A stretch of DNA of 64,000 nucleotides, from positions 186,001 through 250,000 of the forward strand of contig NZ_BOSJ01000002.1 in NCBI RefSeq assembly GCF_018403285.1. The letters run 5' to 3'. The notes under the pieces are model-generated. The model was not told the DNA's origin and did not search any database. It saw only the letters and a list, made by a program, of their open reading frames with translations. A program made the translations under genes and the position numbers. Shown piece after piece: positions 43,691 to 53,080 of this stretch (position 1 is the first letter of the stretch; every line of letters begins with the position of its first letter). Source of the stretch: Paenibacillus sp. J45TS6. GTDB taxonomy: Bacteria; Bacillota; Bacilli; Paenibacillales; Paenibacillaceae.

Positions 43691-44278
43691 ATGATTCCTG
43701 CAACACATAAAGAGCTGGAAGAAATCAGGACACAATGTCGGTCCATGGTAAAGACGCGGGCATTTGCCTCTGGAAGCACTTCACTCATTCCGATTCCGGG
43801 AACCGATGTCGTTGCCGACGTAGGAATTTTAATGCAGTTGCTTCCTGCTATTAATGAGAAATTCGGATTAGCTAAAGAAGATGTAGAGGGTATGGATGCA
43901 GAGAGCAAGGCCGCTTTTTATGGACTCGTTCTATCGATGGGCAGCGCTGTCATCGGAAGACTCGTTACCCGAGAAGTGGTCATTAAATTGCTCCAAAAAG
44001 TTGGGGTGCGAATGGCAGCGAAACAAGCAACACGGTTTGTTCCTTTTGCAGGGCAAGCTTTATCTGCCGTACTCAGTTTCTCAGCAATGCGCTATATCGG
44101 CAACAAACATGTAGAAGACTGTTACCAAGTTGCATTAAAGCTCTTGGAAGAACGCCGAGCGAAAGCGCATGAACTGCCGAAAGATTCTGAAATTCTCAGC
44201 AGAATAACGGAATCCGTCGCTATCGACAGTAAAGCTCATTCTGAGAATGAAGCAGCAGATACGACACCTAAGGAATAA
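43691..44278 (+). CDS. small EcsC/DUF697-like protein
   Basis: A 195-residue protein with a TSLIPIPGTDVVADVGILMQ segment followed by LLPAINEKFGL and a hydrophobic region ATRFVPFAGQALSAVLSFSA. The loop IPIPGTDVVADV resembles the DUF697/EcsC pattern of membrane-associated helical proteins. AAGGAGG lies eight bases before the ATG. It is a single-gene unit divergent from the lipid kinase; a shared role at the membrane is plausible but not shown. Confidence 0.72.
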   Translation: MIPATHKELEEIRTQCRSMVKTRAFASGSTSLIPIPGTDVVADVGILMQLLPAINEKFGLAKEDVEGMDAESKAAFYGLVLSMGSAVIGRLVTREVVIKLLQKVGVRMAAKQATRFVPFAGQALSAVLSFSAMRYIGNKHVEDCYQVALKLLEERRAKAHELPKDSEILSRITESVAIDSKAHSENEAADTTPKE

Positions 44279-44299
44279 CCGAGTTCATCATGAAAAGAT

Positions 44300-44363
44300 A
44301 AAAAACACCGAATCTCTTTCAGAGACAGATGCCCGTCTGTCAAAAAGAGATCGGTGTTTTTTG
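44300..44363. terminator. bidirectional terminator
   Basis: AAAACACCGAATCTCTTT and AAAGAGATCGGTGTTTT arms, with an inner GACAGAT/GTCTGTC stem, flanked by A and T runs. Confidence 0.9.
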
Positions 44364-44369
44364 AGTTTC

Positions 44370-46223
44370 TTAGCCAGCTTCAGAGAACTGACTGTTATAC
44401 AGATCGGCGTAGAATCCGCCTTGCGCAAGCAATTCTACATGTGTTCCTTTTTCAATCACATCTCCATGATTCATGACCAGAATCACATCGGCATCACGAA
44501 TGGTGGATAACCGGTGAGCAATAACAAAGCTGGTACGGTCTTTCATCAGTTCGTTCATCGCTTGCTGGATCGCAATCTCGGTTCTCGTATCCACTGAACT
44601 TGTTGCTTCGTCCAAGATAAGAATCGATGGATCTGCCAAGATCGCACGAGCAATGGTAAGAAGCTGCTTCTGACCTTGCGAAATATTTGATGCTTCCTCG
44701 TTCAGTACGGTATCATAACCATCCGGCAGCGTACGAATGAAATGATCGGCACGGGCAGCAATGGCAGCCTGCCGAATCTCATCTTCGGTTGCTCCTTCTC
44801 TACCGTAGGCAATATTGTCGCGGATCGTACCATTAAACAGCCAAGTGTCCTGCAGTACCATACCGAACATTTCACGGAGAGTACCGCGCGGCATATCGGT
44901 AATATTAACCCCGTCAATTCGGATTTCACCGCCCTGAATCTCATAGAAGCGCATCAGAAGATTGATTAGTGTTGTTTTACCAGCACCCGTAGGTCCGACA
45001 ATGGCTACCGTTTGTCCAGGTTTCACATCCAGGCTCATATCTGAAATGAGTGTCTGTCCGCCTTCATATCCAAATTTCACATGGTCAAAGGTAACTGCTC
45101 CTTGAACCTCTTTCTGTGCCACGTTACTTCCTGCTTCTTTCACTTCTTCCTCTTCATCCAGCAGTTCAAATACACGCTCGGCCGAAGCCACCGTGGACTG
45201 AATGACGTTGGCGATATTCGCCAGCTGTGTAATCGGCTGAGTGAACTGACGGGAATACTGGATAAAAGCAAGAATGTCTCCCACTAAAATTCTTTCTTTG
45301 GTGACTAAAACCCCGCCTACGATACAAATCAATACATATCCTAGATTTCCGATAAACTGCATCAGCGGCATAATGAGTCCAGAGATAAACTGAGCCTTCC
45401 AGCCCGTATGGTACAGCTTTTCATTAATCTCATCAAAATCATGAATGGATCTTTCTTCGCGTCCAAAAGCTTTGACGACATTGTGACCTGTGTACATTTC
45501 TTCCACATGCCCATTCAGTTCGCCAAGTTTCTTCTGCTGCCCCACAAAATACCCTTGTGAACGTTTGGCAATCACCGTTACGACAATGACACTAAGCGGT
45601 AACGTCAGAAACGTAATGAGTGTCATCAAAGGACTGATCGTCAGCATCATTACGATAACCCCGATAACGGTCACAAGCGAGGTGATGAACTGCGTTATGC
45701 TTTGCTGCAAGGTGTTACTAATGTTATCCACATCATTTGTAGCACGGCTAAGTGTTTCTCCATGGGTGCGTCCGTCAAAATATTTGAGCGGTAAACGCGA
45801 CAGCTTTTCGTTGATCTGCTCTCTCATCTTGTATACAATTCGCTGCGCTACACCAGACATTAAATATTGCTGAGCATAGCTGAATAGAGAACTTAGTAAA
45901 TAAAGTCCGCCCAGCAGCATCAGAATACGGTAGATAGCCGTAAAGTCAATTGGCATAGCAGGCTGTCCAGACATCTTCGCAAGGGCCGGTTCCGCTAAAA
46001 TGTTTGTAGCACGCGCCATGATCTTCGGTGCAACAATGGTAAACACGGTGCTCAGAATCGCCATAATAAAGACGAATACGAGCATTTTATTCTCCGGCTT
46101 CAGATATTTGACAAGCCGTTTCATGGTTCCTTTAAAATCTTTCGCCTTCTCTACAGGACCTCGTCCCGGATGTCCGCCGGGATGCCCTGGTCCTGCAGGT
46201 GGCGGTGTACGTTTCTCACTCAT
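44370..46223 (-). CDS. ABC exporter half-transporter with consensus catalytic glutamate
   Basis: A 617-residue half-transporter with a proline/glycine-rich N-terminal extension (RTPPPAGPGHPGGHPGRGP), six membrane helices and an ATPase domain. Walker A is GPTGAGKTTLINLLMRF, Walker B is ILILDEATSSVD with the catalytic Glu, but the signature is NISQGQ rather than LSGGQ. It overlaps its partner by four bases. These features define the consensus/degenerate site split of BmrC/BmrD- or TM287/288-like heterodimers. It is probably a drug exporter; B. subtilis YfiC is the likely counterpart. Confidence 0.92.
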   Translation of the reverse strand: MSEKRTPPPAGPGHPGGHPGRGPVEKAKDFKGTMKRLVKYLKPENKMLVFVFIMAILSTVFTIVAPKIMARATNILAEPALAKMSGQPAMPIDFTAIYRILMLLGGLYLLSSLFSYAQQYLMSGVAQRIVYKMREQINEKLSRLPLKYFDGRTHGETLSRATNDVDNISNTLQQSITQFITSLVTVIGVIVMMLTISPLMTLITFLTLPLSVIVVTVIAKRSQGYFVGQQKKLGELNGHVEEMYTGHNVVKAFGREERSIHDFDEINEKLYHTGWKAQFISGLIMPLMQFIGNLGYVLICIVGGVLVTKERILVGDILAFIQYSRQFTQPITQLANIANVIQSTVASAERVFELLDEEEEVKEAGSNVAQKEVQGAVTFDHVKFGYEGGQTLISDMSLDVKPGQTVAIVGPTGAGKTTLINLLMRFYEIQGGEIRIDGVNITDMPRGTLREMFGMVLQDTWLFNGTIRDNIAYGREGATEDEIRQAAIAARADHFIRTLPDGYDTVLNEEASNISQGQKQLLTIARAILADPSILILDEATSSVDTRTEIAIQQAMNELMKDRTSFVIAHRLSTIRDADVILVMNHGDVIEKGTHVELLAQGGFYADLYNSQFSEAG

Positions 46224-47947
46224 GCGATCTCCTCCTCTGATAACTGTGAGGATACAATTTCACGGTAGACTTCGTTATTAGCTAACAGTTCGCTGTGGGT
46301 ACCGCTGCCCACAATTTTTCCTTCATCCATAACAAGGATCCGGTCTGCATCTCGCACTGTACTCACGCGCTGGGCGACAAGAATGACGGTCGAGTTGGAA
46401 GTTTCATCTTTCAAAGCAGCTCTCAAACGGCTGTCCGTTTTAAAATCGAGTGCCGAGAAGCTGTCATCAAACACATAAATTTCAGGTCTGCGCACCAAGG
46501 CTCTGGCAATGGACAAGCGCTGCTTCTGACCTCCAGAAACGTTATTCCCGCCTTGAGCGATTACGCTATCGTACCCATTTTCCATTTCGCTGATAAAATC
46601 AGAAGCCTGAGCTACCGAAGCGGCATGCTCGATTTCTTCCTGGGTCGCGTCTTCTTTACCATAACGAAGATTATCCGCAATCGTTCCTGTAAACAGGATT
46701 GCCTTCTGCGGTACATAACCAATTTTTGACCGTAGATCATCCTGCGTCATCTCTCTGACATCTACTCCATTTACCTTCACACTGCCCTCTGTCACTTCAT
46801 AGAAACGAGGAATAAGACTGAGCAGCGTCGTTTTACCTGAACCGGTACCGCCAATAATGGCGGTTGTCTCGCCTGGTTTCGCTGTAAAACTGATCCCTTC
46901 AAGCGCATATTCTTCAGCACCTGGATATTTGAAAGAGACGTTATCAAACTCCAGTGTTCCATAAAGTTTGTTAGGTTTTGCCGGTGTATCTGGATTTTTT
47001 AATTCTGGCTTCATCTCCAGCACTTCGTTAATACGAGCAGCAGAAGCAGAAGCTCTAGGGAGCATAACAAAGATCACGGAGACCATAATCAGTGAAAACA
47101 TAATCTGCATGGCATATTGGATAAATGCCATCATATTACCAACTTGCATATCGCCTGCATCAATACGAAGGCCGCCGAATCCGATGATCGCAATAACGGT
47201 GAAGTTCATGATCAGCATCATGGACGGCATCATAAAGGCCATAATTTTATTGACACGAATCGCCGTTTGAGTTAAATCCTGATTGGCTTCTTTAAAACGT
47301 TCTTTCTCAAAATGTCCTCGGTTAAAGGAACGAATAACCCGAATTCCGGTAAGCTGTTCACGCAGCACCAGATTCAATCGGTCTAGTTTTTTCTGAATTG
47401 CCTTAAATAAAGGCAGCCCTTTAAAGGCAATAAGCGCTACTGTTCCTGCCAAGATCGGCAGAGATATAACAAGAACCAGTGAAAGCTTGGCATCCTGCGA
47501 GATTGCCATGATGAGTCCTCCGATAAACATGAGCGGAGCACTGATCATCATTCGCATCATCATGAGCAGTACATTTTGTACTTGGGTAATATCATTCGTT
47601 GTACGGGTGATGAGTGAAGCTGTTCCAATTTGGTCAAATTCCTGCAGTGAGAAATTTTCGACATGTCTAAACACTCGGCTGCGTAAGTCACGCGCAAACT
47701 TCCCAGATACTTGAGAGGCAAGAAAGCTGACTAGAATTGAACATAGTGCTCCAAGCAGAGCAATAAACAGCATCGTTCTTCCTACACTCCAGATATAAGG
47801 AACGTCGTTATTCTGTATCCCTGTATTCACTATCTTTGACATCAATGTAGGTAAGTATAGATCAGACATCGACTGTAAGAATACAAAGATAATGACAAGG
47901 ATCACTGGAAGTTTGTAAACATTCAGCATCCTTAAAAGTTTCAGCAT
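46220..47947 (-). CDS. ABC exporter half-transporter with degenerate catalytic residue
   Basis: A 575-residue half-transporter with six membrane helices and an ATPase domain. Walker A is GGTGSGKTTLLSLIPRF and the signature NVSGGQKQRLSIARAL is canonical, but Walker B ends FDDSFSALD, with Asp where the catalytic Glu should be. It complements the other subunit exactly, so they should form one active and one inactive ATP site. It follows the MarR gene with seven bases of overlap. It is the likely YfiB counterpart. Confidence 0.92.
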   Translation of the reverse strand: MLKLLRMLNVYKLPVILVIIFVFLQSMSDLYLPTLMSKIVNTGIQNNDVPYIWSVGRTMLFIALLGALCSILVSFLASQVSGKFARDLRSRVFRHVENFSLQEFDQIGTASLITRTTNDITQVQNVLLMMMRMMISAPLMFIGGLIMAISQDAKLSLVLVISLPILAGTVALIAFKGLPLFKAIQKKLDRLNLVLREQLTGIRVIRSFNRGHFEKERFKEANQDLTQTAIRVNKIMAFMMPSMMLIMNFTVIAIIGFGGLRIDAGDMQVGNMMAFIQYAMQIMFSLIMVSVIFVMLPRASASAARINEVLEMKPELKNPDTPAKPNKLYGTLEFDNVSFKYPGAEEYALEGISFTAKPGETTAIIGGTGSGKTTLLSLIPRFYEVTEGSVKVNGVDVREMTQDDLRSKIGYVPQKAILFTGTIADNLRYGKEDATQEEIEHAASVAQASDFISEMENGYDSVIAQGGNNVSGGQKQRLSIARALVRRPEIYVFDDSFSALDFKTDSRLRAALKDETSNSTVILVAQRVSTVRDADRILVMDEGKIVGSGTHSELLANNEVYREIVSSQLSEEEIA

Positions 47948-48498
47948 GGTTTTTCACTTCCTTCTTTTCTCTTTCGTTCTTCCTTTTCTTCCCGGACCAG
48001 GTCATGGTACTCATGAACCCGGTTCAGGAGCAAGGTAAGCTGCTTCGTATCCTCTTCTCCGAGGTACTCCACGAGTCCGTGCATGGTAGTCATCATTTCT
48101 TTGTGAACTTCTCTGACTACTTGCTGACCTGCCTCTGTAATCTTGATGCGGACTACCCTCCGATCATCCGGATCCACTGTCCGCTCCACCAGACCTGCTT
48201 CTTCCAAAGTCCTGATTACTGGTGTAATTGTAGGAGATTTTACACGAAGAAGATTGCTGATTTCAGATGCCTTCATTCCCTCGATCTGCTCCTTCGTCGT
48301 GGGTCCCTTCTCCATATATTCGCTGATTTTACATACAACGGAGGCAGGATCTCGCTCTGTCTCCGTACCTCTAATCAGTGCTGTTAAAAGCATAATTTCG
48401 CTAGGGTTACGTCCTTCCGTTTTTCGTTGTTTCCATATCCCCCGATTAAACTTCATAAACGTATAGAGCAAACTTTGTACCGTCGTATCTTCATTCAT
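47941..48498 (-). CDS. MarR-family regulator of the ABC exporter
   Basis: A 185-residue MarR regulator. The winged helix spans VKSPTITPVIRTLEEAGLVE and VDPDDRRVVRIKITEAG. An unusual insertion after RGTETERDPASVVCKISEYM lengthens the region before the DNA-binding domain. The C-terminus is highly charged. AAAGGAGG precedes the ATG. It is the first gene of the exporter operon, and its promoter has the dyad TTAGG-3-CCTAA, so autorepression released by a drug-like ligand is the probable mode. Confidence 0.9.
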   Translation of the reverse strand: MNEDTTVQSLLYTFMKFNRGIWKQRKTEGRNPSEIMLLTALIRGTETERDPASVVCKISEYMEKGPTTKEQIEGMKASEISNLLRVKSPTITPVIRTLEEAGLVERTVDPDDRRVVRIKITEAGQQVVREVHKEMMTTMHGLVEYLGEEDTKQLTLLLNRVHEYHDLVREEKEERKRKEGSEKPC

Positions 48499-48570
48499 TT
48501 TTGTAAACCCCTCCTTTACAACCGAATACCCTTATATCCTTCTGAAATTAATCATACCCTTAATAAATTG

Positions 48571-48583
48571 TTAGGTATCCTAA
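48571..48583. promoter_or_regulatory. MarR operator candidate
   Basis: TTAGG-TAT-CCTAA is a perfect 5-3-5 dyad about 73 bases upstream of the marR start. MarR binding is inferred from position. Confidence 0.5.
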
Positions 48584-48701
48584 TTAACTTCAAGCAAGCA
48601 AATTATATTCCCCGTTATCAGGAATGTCAACTAGCCTCTATTACAGAATAAAATCCCCCTTACTGCTTGTTTTTATGAAGAGGTTCTAAGCCCTTGGAAT
48701 A

Positions 48702-48736
48702 CAAAAAAAGCGATGGCATCGTTGCCACCGCTTTCC
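48702..48736 (-). terminator. Terminator after uxaC
   Basis: AAAGCGGTGGCA/TGCCATCGCTTT stem with a run of T on the minus strand. Confidence 0.88.
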
Positions 48737-48747
48737 TCACACCTCTA

Positions 48748-50181
48748 CTATTCCCTAGCTGTAGATACCTGGGAACTGAACTCAAAATACTGCCTTGCAT
48801 TTCGATATGAAATATCTTGTACGATATTTCCAAGCAACTCCATATCGTGGGGAACTTCTCCTTGCTCTACCCACTCTCCAAGCAAATTGCACACTAACCT
48901 GCGGAAATATTCATGCCTTGGATACGAAAGGAAGCTCCTTGAATCCGTGAGCATCCCAACAAATCGGCTAATGAGTCCCGCATTCGCGAGTGCTTTCATC
49001 TGAGCAAGCATTCCGTCTTTTGTATCATTAAACCACCATGCAGATCCAAGCTGGATCTTGCCTGGAATCCCGTCCCCTTGAAAACTTCCCGTAATTGCAG
49101 CCAGCACCTCATTATCCCTCGAATTAAGTGAGTAGAGGATGGTTCTTGGCAGTGCATCTTCGCTTGCAAGCGAATCCAGGAGCTTAACTAGCGGACCTGC
49201 GATCAGGCTGTCATTGATCGAGTCATATCCCGTATCCGGTCCAAGCAGATGGAACATTCTTGTATTGTTATTCCGCGCTGCATTGATATGGAACTGCATG
49301 GTCCAGCCCCGAGCTGCATACAACTTCCCTAGGAAAACAAGCGTATAAGTCTTGTATTTCTGCTCATCGTTCAAGCTGACCTTTGCGCCAGTCCTAGCTT
49401 GTGCAAAAATAGCAGCTGCCTCTTCTTTCGTTGTATCTGCATAAGGAACATAATCAAGCGCATGATCGGAGACCCGTCCTCCTACAGAGTGAAAGAAATC
49501 CACCCTCTCTTCCATTACTTGAAGGAAGGTATCATAGTCTTCTATCTTTCGCTTGGCAACCTGTTCGAGCTGAGTTAACCAGGGACGGAAGCCATCACGA
49601 TTGATCTCGAGTCCTTTATCGGGACGGAAAGAGGGTAACACTTCGGTATGGAAGTCCGGAATCCCTTTAATTAGAAGGTGATATTCCAGCGTATCTGCCG
49701 GATCATCTGTTGTACAAATTACGGTAACATTTGATTTGGTTATGAGATCACGTGCACCAAAACCTTCACCATTCAGTTTGGCGTTTACTTTTTCCCAAAT
49801 CACAGGTGCATTCTTTTCGTTAATCAGTTCATATACACCAAAGTATCTCTGAAGCTCTAGATGTGACCATGCATAGACCGGATTCCCGATCGCCAGTGGT
49901 ACGGTTCTAGCCCAGGCCATAAACCGGTCGTAGTCGCTGACACTTTCATCGCCGGTTATGTATTTCTCCTCTACTCCATTCGCACGAAGCAGCCGCCATT
50001 TGTAATGATCTCCATATAGCCAAGCTTCCGTCAGATTACGGAAGGTTTTATTCTCGTAAATTTCCTTAGGACTTAAGTGACAGTGATAATCGATGATGGG
50101 CATATCCTTGGCATAGTTCTCAAACAACGTAATCGCTGTGTCGTTCGTCAACAGAAACTGCTCATCCAGAAAAGACTTCAT
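48748..50181 (-). CDS. uxaC: UxaC, uronate isomerase
   Basis: A 477-residue glucuronate isomerase converting D-glucuronate to fructuronate (or galacturonate to tagaturonate), an amidohydrolase-fold enzyme. DMPIIDYHCHLSPKEIYENK carries the metal-binding HxH, and WTMQFHINAARNNNTRMF and RFVGMLTDSRSFLSYPRHEY are strong family motifs. GAAAGGG precedes the ATG. It stands alone without uxaA/uxuA neighbours. A cre site 97 bases upstream (50278-50291) suggests CcpA repression. Confidence 0.96.
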   Translation of the reverse strand: MKSFLDEQFLLTNDTAITLFENYAKDMPIIDYHCHLSPKEIYENKTFRNLTEAWLYGDHYKWRLLRANGVEEKYITGDESVSDYDRFMAWARTVPLAIGNPVYAWSHLELQRYFGVYELINEKNAPVIWEKVNAKLNGEGFGARDLITKSNVTVICTTDDPADTLEYHLLIKGIPDFHTEVLPSFRPDKGLEINRDGFRPWLTQLEQVAKRKIEDYDTFLQVMEERVDFFHSVGGRVSDHALDYVPYADTTKEEAAAIFAQARTGAKVSLNDEQKYKTYTLVFLGKLYAARGWTMQFHINAARNNNTRMFHLLGPDTGYDSINDSLIAGPLVKLLDSLASEDALPRTILYSLNSRDNEVLAAITGSFQGDGIPGKIQLGSAWWFNDTKDGMLAQMKALANAGLISRFVGMLTDSRSFLSYPRHEYFRRLVCNLLGEWVEQGEVPHDMELLGNIVQDISYRNARQYFEFSSQVSTARE

Positions 50182-50277
50182 CTACCCTTTCACGCTCCCC
50201 TATAAGTTCCTTTTAGTTCATTTCGGTTTACTTACTACCTAAAGCTACACTGTTTTCCCAAAAAATTCAATATAAAT

Positions 50278-50291
50278 TGACAGCGCTAACA
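50278..50291. promoter_or_regulatory. cre site upstream of uxaC
   Basis: TGACAGCGCTAACA matches the TGNAARCGNWWWCA consensus in 13 of 14 positions. It lies in the uxaC promoter region on the side away from pyrK. Confidence 0.7.
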
Positions 50292-50428
50292 AAACCTTTT
50301 TTCTATTGAACACCTTTATCCATCTTACACGGATTTTTGGCAGAGTACTTGCTAAGTGATCTAACTCATTGAAAAAGTTCTGTTTTTCATGCAAAGTGTA
50401 TCGAAATGTACCAAAGGGGCGAACTCTA

Positions 50429-51121
50429 ATGGCAAAAGTGATTTCCAATATGCACCTGAATGAAAAAGTGGGTCTGCTTGAGGTGGAATGTGAACGCGGC
50501 GGAAAACCAGGACAGTTCTATATGCTTCGAGCCTGGGATACCTATCCGCTGCTCCCAAGACCCATTAGTATCTTTGATTGTACGGATCACAGCATCCGTT
50601 TTCTATACCTGGTTGTTGGCGAGGGAACCCGCCGTCTATATCAGCTCCGCGCAGGCGACAACCTGATGCTGGAAGGACCATTTGGCAATGGATTTCCTGA
50701 ACTGAGCGGGAAAATTGCGCTGATCGGCGGCGGAATTGGAATTGCACCTTTTTATTACGCAGCAAAACAGTATGAGAATGCAGATGTCTATCTTGGTTTT
50801 AGCGATCAGCCCTATCTTGTAGAAGAATTCAAACAAGTCTCTTCCTCTGTTACGGTTGATGTTGGCGGTACAATTTTGGACACCCTATCGTTTTCTCATT
50901 ATGACCATGTCATCGCATGTGGTCCTGAAGGAATGCTAAAAGCAGTACAAGCGAAACAAGCAGCAGAGCAAACCACGGCGAGCGTCTATGTTTCTCTGGA
51001 GAATAAAATGGCTTGCGGTGTTGGTGCTTGCCTTGCTTGCAGCACGAAACATAAAACAGGACGCAAAAAAACGTGTACGGACGGCCCTGTTTTTCAAGCA
51101 GAGGAGGTTTCTTTCGTATGA
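50429..51121 (+). CDS. pyrK: PyrK, electron-transfer subunit of dihydroorotate dehydrogenase B
   Basis: A 230-residue FAD and [2Fe-2S] subunit. The flavin motif [12 protein letters not shown] (RPxS type), the NAD-binding [15 protein letters not shown], and the cysteine cluster [12 protein letters not shown] with a fourth Cys in KTCTDGPVF are all present. It passes electrons from PyrD to NAD+. AAAGGGG precedes the ATG at 50429. It overlaps pyrD by four bases (ATGA). The other pyr genes are not nearby. Confidence 0.94.
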   Translation: MAKVISNMHLNEKVGLLEVECERGGKPGQFYMLRAWDTYPLLPRPISIFDCTDHSIRFLYLVVGEGTRRLYQLRAGDNLMLEGPFGNGFPELSGKIALIGGGIGIAPFYYAAKQYENADVYLGFSDQPYLVEEFKQVSSSVTVDVGGTILDTLSFSHYDHVIACGPEGMLKAVQAKQAAEQTTASVYVSLENKMACGVGACLACSTKHKTGRKKTCTDGPVFQAEEVSFV

Positions 51122-52056
51122 TCGATCTTTCATGTAATATTGCAGGTATTTCATTTAAGAATCCCATCGTCATGGCTTCCGGTACCTTTGGTTTTGGACG
51201 GGAATACAGCGGATTTTATGATATTAATAAACTAGGCGGATTTGTGGGTAAAGGCCTTACCTTGCAACCCAAAGAAGGTAATAATGGGACACGTATGGCG
51301 GAAACGGCTGCAGGAATGATGAATAGTATCGGCCTTGAGAATCCAGGAATCCATGCTTTTCTTACACAAGAGTGTGCCTACTGGCAGTCACTAGATACCG
51401 TTCGAATTGTGAACCTCGGCGGCGGAACACTTGAGGATTATAGAGCCGGCGCAGAACTCATTCAAGAACATGAGCAGAGAGTCCGCAAAGAGACCGGCCG
51501 TTCCTCGATCGATATGATTGAGCTGAATATCTCCTGCCCGAACGTAAAAGAAGGCGGAATGGCATTTGGGATTCAGACTGATGCAGCACGGCATGTCGTA
51601 CGTGCAGTGCGAAATAAGACAAACTTGCCTCTTATAGTAAAGTTATCGCCGGGTGCTGAGAATTTGGCGGAAATGGCGATCATGTGCGAGCACGAAGGAG
51701 CAGACGCCCTCTCCCTGATCAATACCATCTCTGCTATGAAAATAGATATACGCAAGCGCAAAAGTGTATTTGAGCATGGTTATGCCGGGCTATCCGGTCC
51801 TGCGATTAAACCGATTGCTCTTCGTATGGTTCATCAAGTTGCCCACGCGGTTACCCTTCCTATTCTCGGTATGGGCGGAATCACAACGGCTGAGGATGTT
51901 ATTGAGTTTATTATGGCAGGCGCTGATGCCGTACAGGTAGGCACGGCTAATTTTATTAATCTACGTACAGGTCCAGATCTAATAGAAGGGGTTACAGCCT
52001 GGATGGAACAAGAAGGCGTTCAGTCGCTTGATGAAATCCGCGGCATTATTTCATAG
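51118..52056 (+). CDS. pyrD: PyrD (type 1B), dihydroorotate dehydrogenase catalytic subunit
   Basis: A 312-residue FMN enzyme oxidising dihydroorotate to orotate in pyrimidine synthesis. [14 protein letters not shown] holds the catalytic cysteine of class 1[18 protein letters not shown] starts the FMN barrel, and [26 protein letters not shown] is the phosphate-binding end. GAGGAGG lies about ten bases before the ATG. It pairs with PyrK to give the NAD-dependent heterotetramer. Confidence 0.95.
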   Translation: MIDLSCNIAGISFKNPIVMASGTFGFGREYSGFYDINKLGGFVGKGLTLQPKEGNNGTRMAETAAGMMNSIGLENPGIHAFLTQECAYWQSLDTVRIVNLGGGTLEDYRAGAELIQEHEQRVRKETGRSSIDMIELNISCPNVKEGGMAFGIQTDAARHVVRAVRNKTNLPLIVKLSPGAENLAEMAIMCEHEGADALSLINTISAMKIDIRKRKSVFEHGYAGLSGPAIKPIALRMVHQVAHAVTLPILGMGGITTAEDVIEFIMAGADAVQVGTANFINLRTGPDLIEGVTAWMEQEGVQSLDEIRGIIS

Positions 52057-52107
52057 ATTACAGTGGGATCATCTTACCTAGAAACATAAGTATTACGTTT
52101 ATATACA

Positions 52108-52172
52108 ACCTCTCTTTCGTTTAAAGCGTCCTTTCTAGCAAAGGACGGTTATAATAAACATGAAAGAGAGGT
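52108..52172 (+). promoter_or_regulatory. nested inverted repeats around promoter of metallo-hydrolase
   Basis: CGTCCTTT-5-AAAGGACG (52127-52147) is a perfect 8-5-8 dyad immediately upstream of a consensus TATAAT (52150-52155). Outside it, ACCTCTCTTTC (52108-52118) pairs with GAAAGAGAGGT (52162-52172), whose right arm contains the ribosome binding site. Operator and/or translation-blocking stem are both possible. Confidence 0.6.
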
Positions 52173-52180
52173 GTTTTATT

Positions 52181-52921
52181 ATGCAGATTAAATTTCTTGG
52201 AACCGGCGACATGTTCAGCTTCGAACAGGATCATAACAGTGCCATGATCGAGCATGAAGGTACAAGGCTCATTATTGATTTTCCCGAGTCTAATAGCAAA
52301 GTACTTCACAAACTAGGAATTCCCCTCAGCGATGTACGGGATGTGTTCATTACTCATCTGCATGACGATCACATCAACGGCTTACAGCAGCTTGGCTACT
52401 ACGCACAAGTATTTGGCGATCATAAACCGACTTTGTATATTCACGAGCAATTGGTTGACCCGCTATGGCGCACGCTGGAGCCCGGGATGAAATACACCGT
52501 AGGCGGTGAAAAATCTCTCGAGGATTATTTTCATATCGTACCGTTACAAGAGGGAACTCCCTTCACTATTGGCGGGATAACGTATGAGATGACCAGAACC
52601 CAGCATGTACCAGGCATGATAAGCTGCGGTCTACTCGCAAGAGGATATTTCTATTACAGCGGAGACGCTACCATGGACCGGGATCTACTGCTAGACATCG
52701 ATCAAGATGTAAAAATCATTCTTTATGAGTGCCATATGCAGGACGTAACGATCGGCTCGCACACTTCACTAGGTGATATTCAGGCATTGCCCGAATCCAT
52801 TCAGCGGAAAACGCTACTCATGCATTACCATGACGGGTACGCAAATAGGGAAGGCAGAGAACGGTTTAACCAAGAATCACTGGCAAAGCTCGCCCATCCG
52901 CTAGAGGTGATTGAACTATGA
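52181..52921 (+). CDS. MBL-fold metallo-hydrolase
   Basis: A 246-residue metallo-beta-lactamase-fold enzyme. FLGTGDMFSFEQDHNS begins the fold, ITHLHDDHINGLQQLG is the HxHxDH dinuclear metal site, and YYSGDATMDRDLLLD and LLMHYHDGYA supply further ligands. It resembles RNase Z/PhnP-like cytoplasmic hydrolases, but the substrate is not evident. The ATG at 52181 follows GAGAGGTG. Its leader has nested repeats that may control it. Confidence 0.88.
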   Translation: MQIKFLGTGDMFSFEQDHNSAMIEHEGTRLIIDFPESNSKVLHKLGIPLSDVRDVFITHLHDDHINGLQQLGYYAQVFGDHKPTLYIHEQLVDPLWRTLEPGMKYTVGGEKSLEDYFHIVPLQEGTPFTIGGITYEMTRTQHVPGMISCGLLARGYFYYSGDATMDRDLLLDIDQDVKIILYECHMQDVTIGSHTSLGDIQALPESIQRKTLLMHYHDGYANREGRERFNQESLAKLAHPLEVIEL

Positions 52922-53080
52922 CAGATCATCAACCGAATAATCAGGACCACCCGTAAAACGGGTGGTTTGTTCTTGGGGTATAACCCCTTGTTGCCAAACT
53001 GCGCCTAAAGACGCTAGCCTGACAGTAAATCTGTTCAGGCTCATTGTTATTTGTCACTTTCACTTACCAGTTAAACTGGT

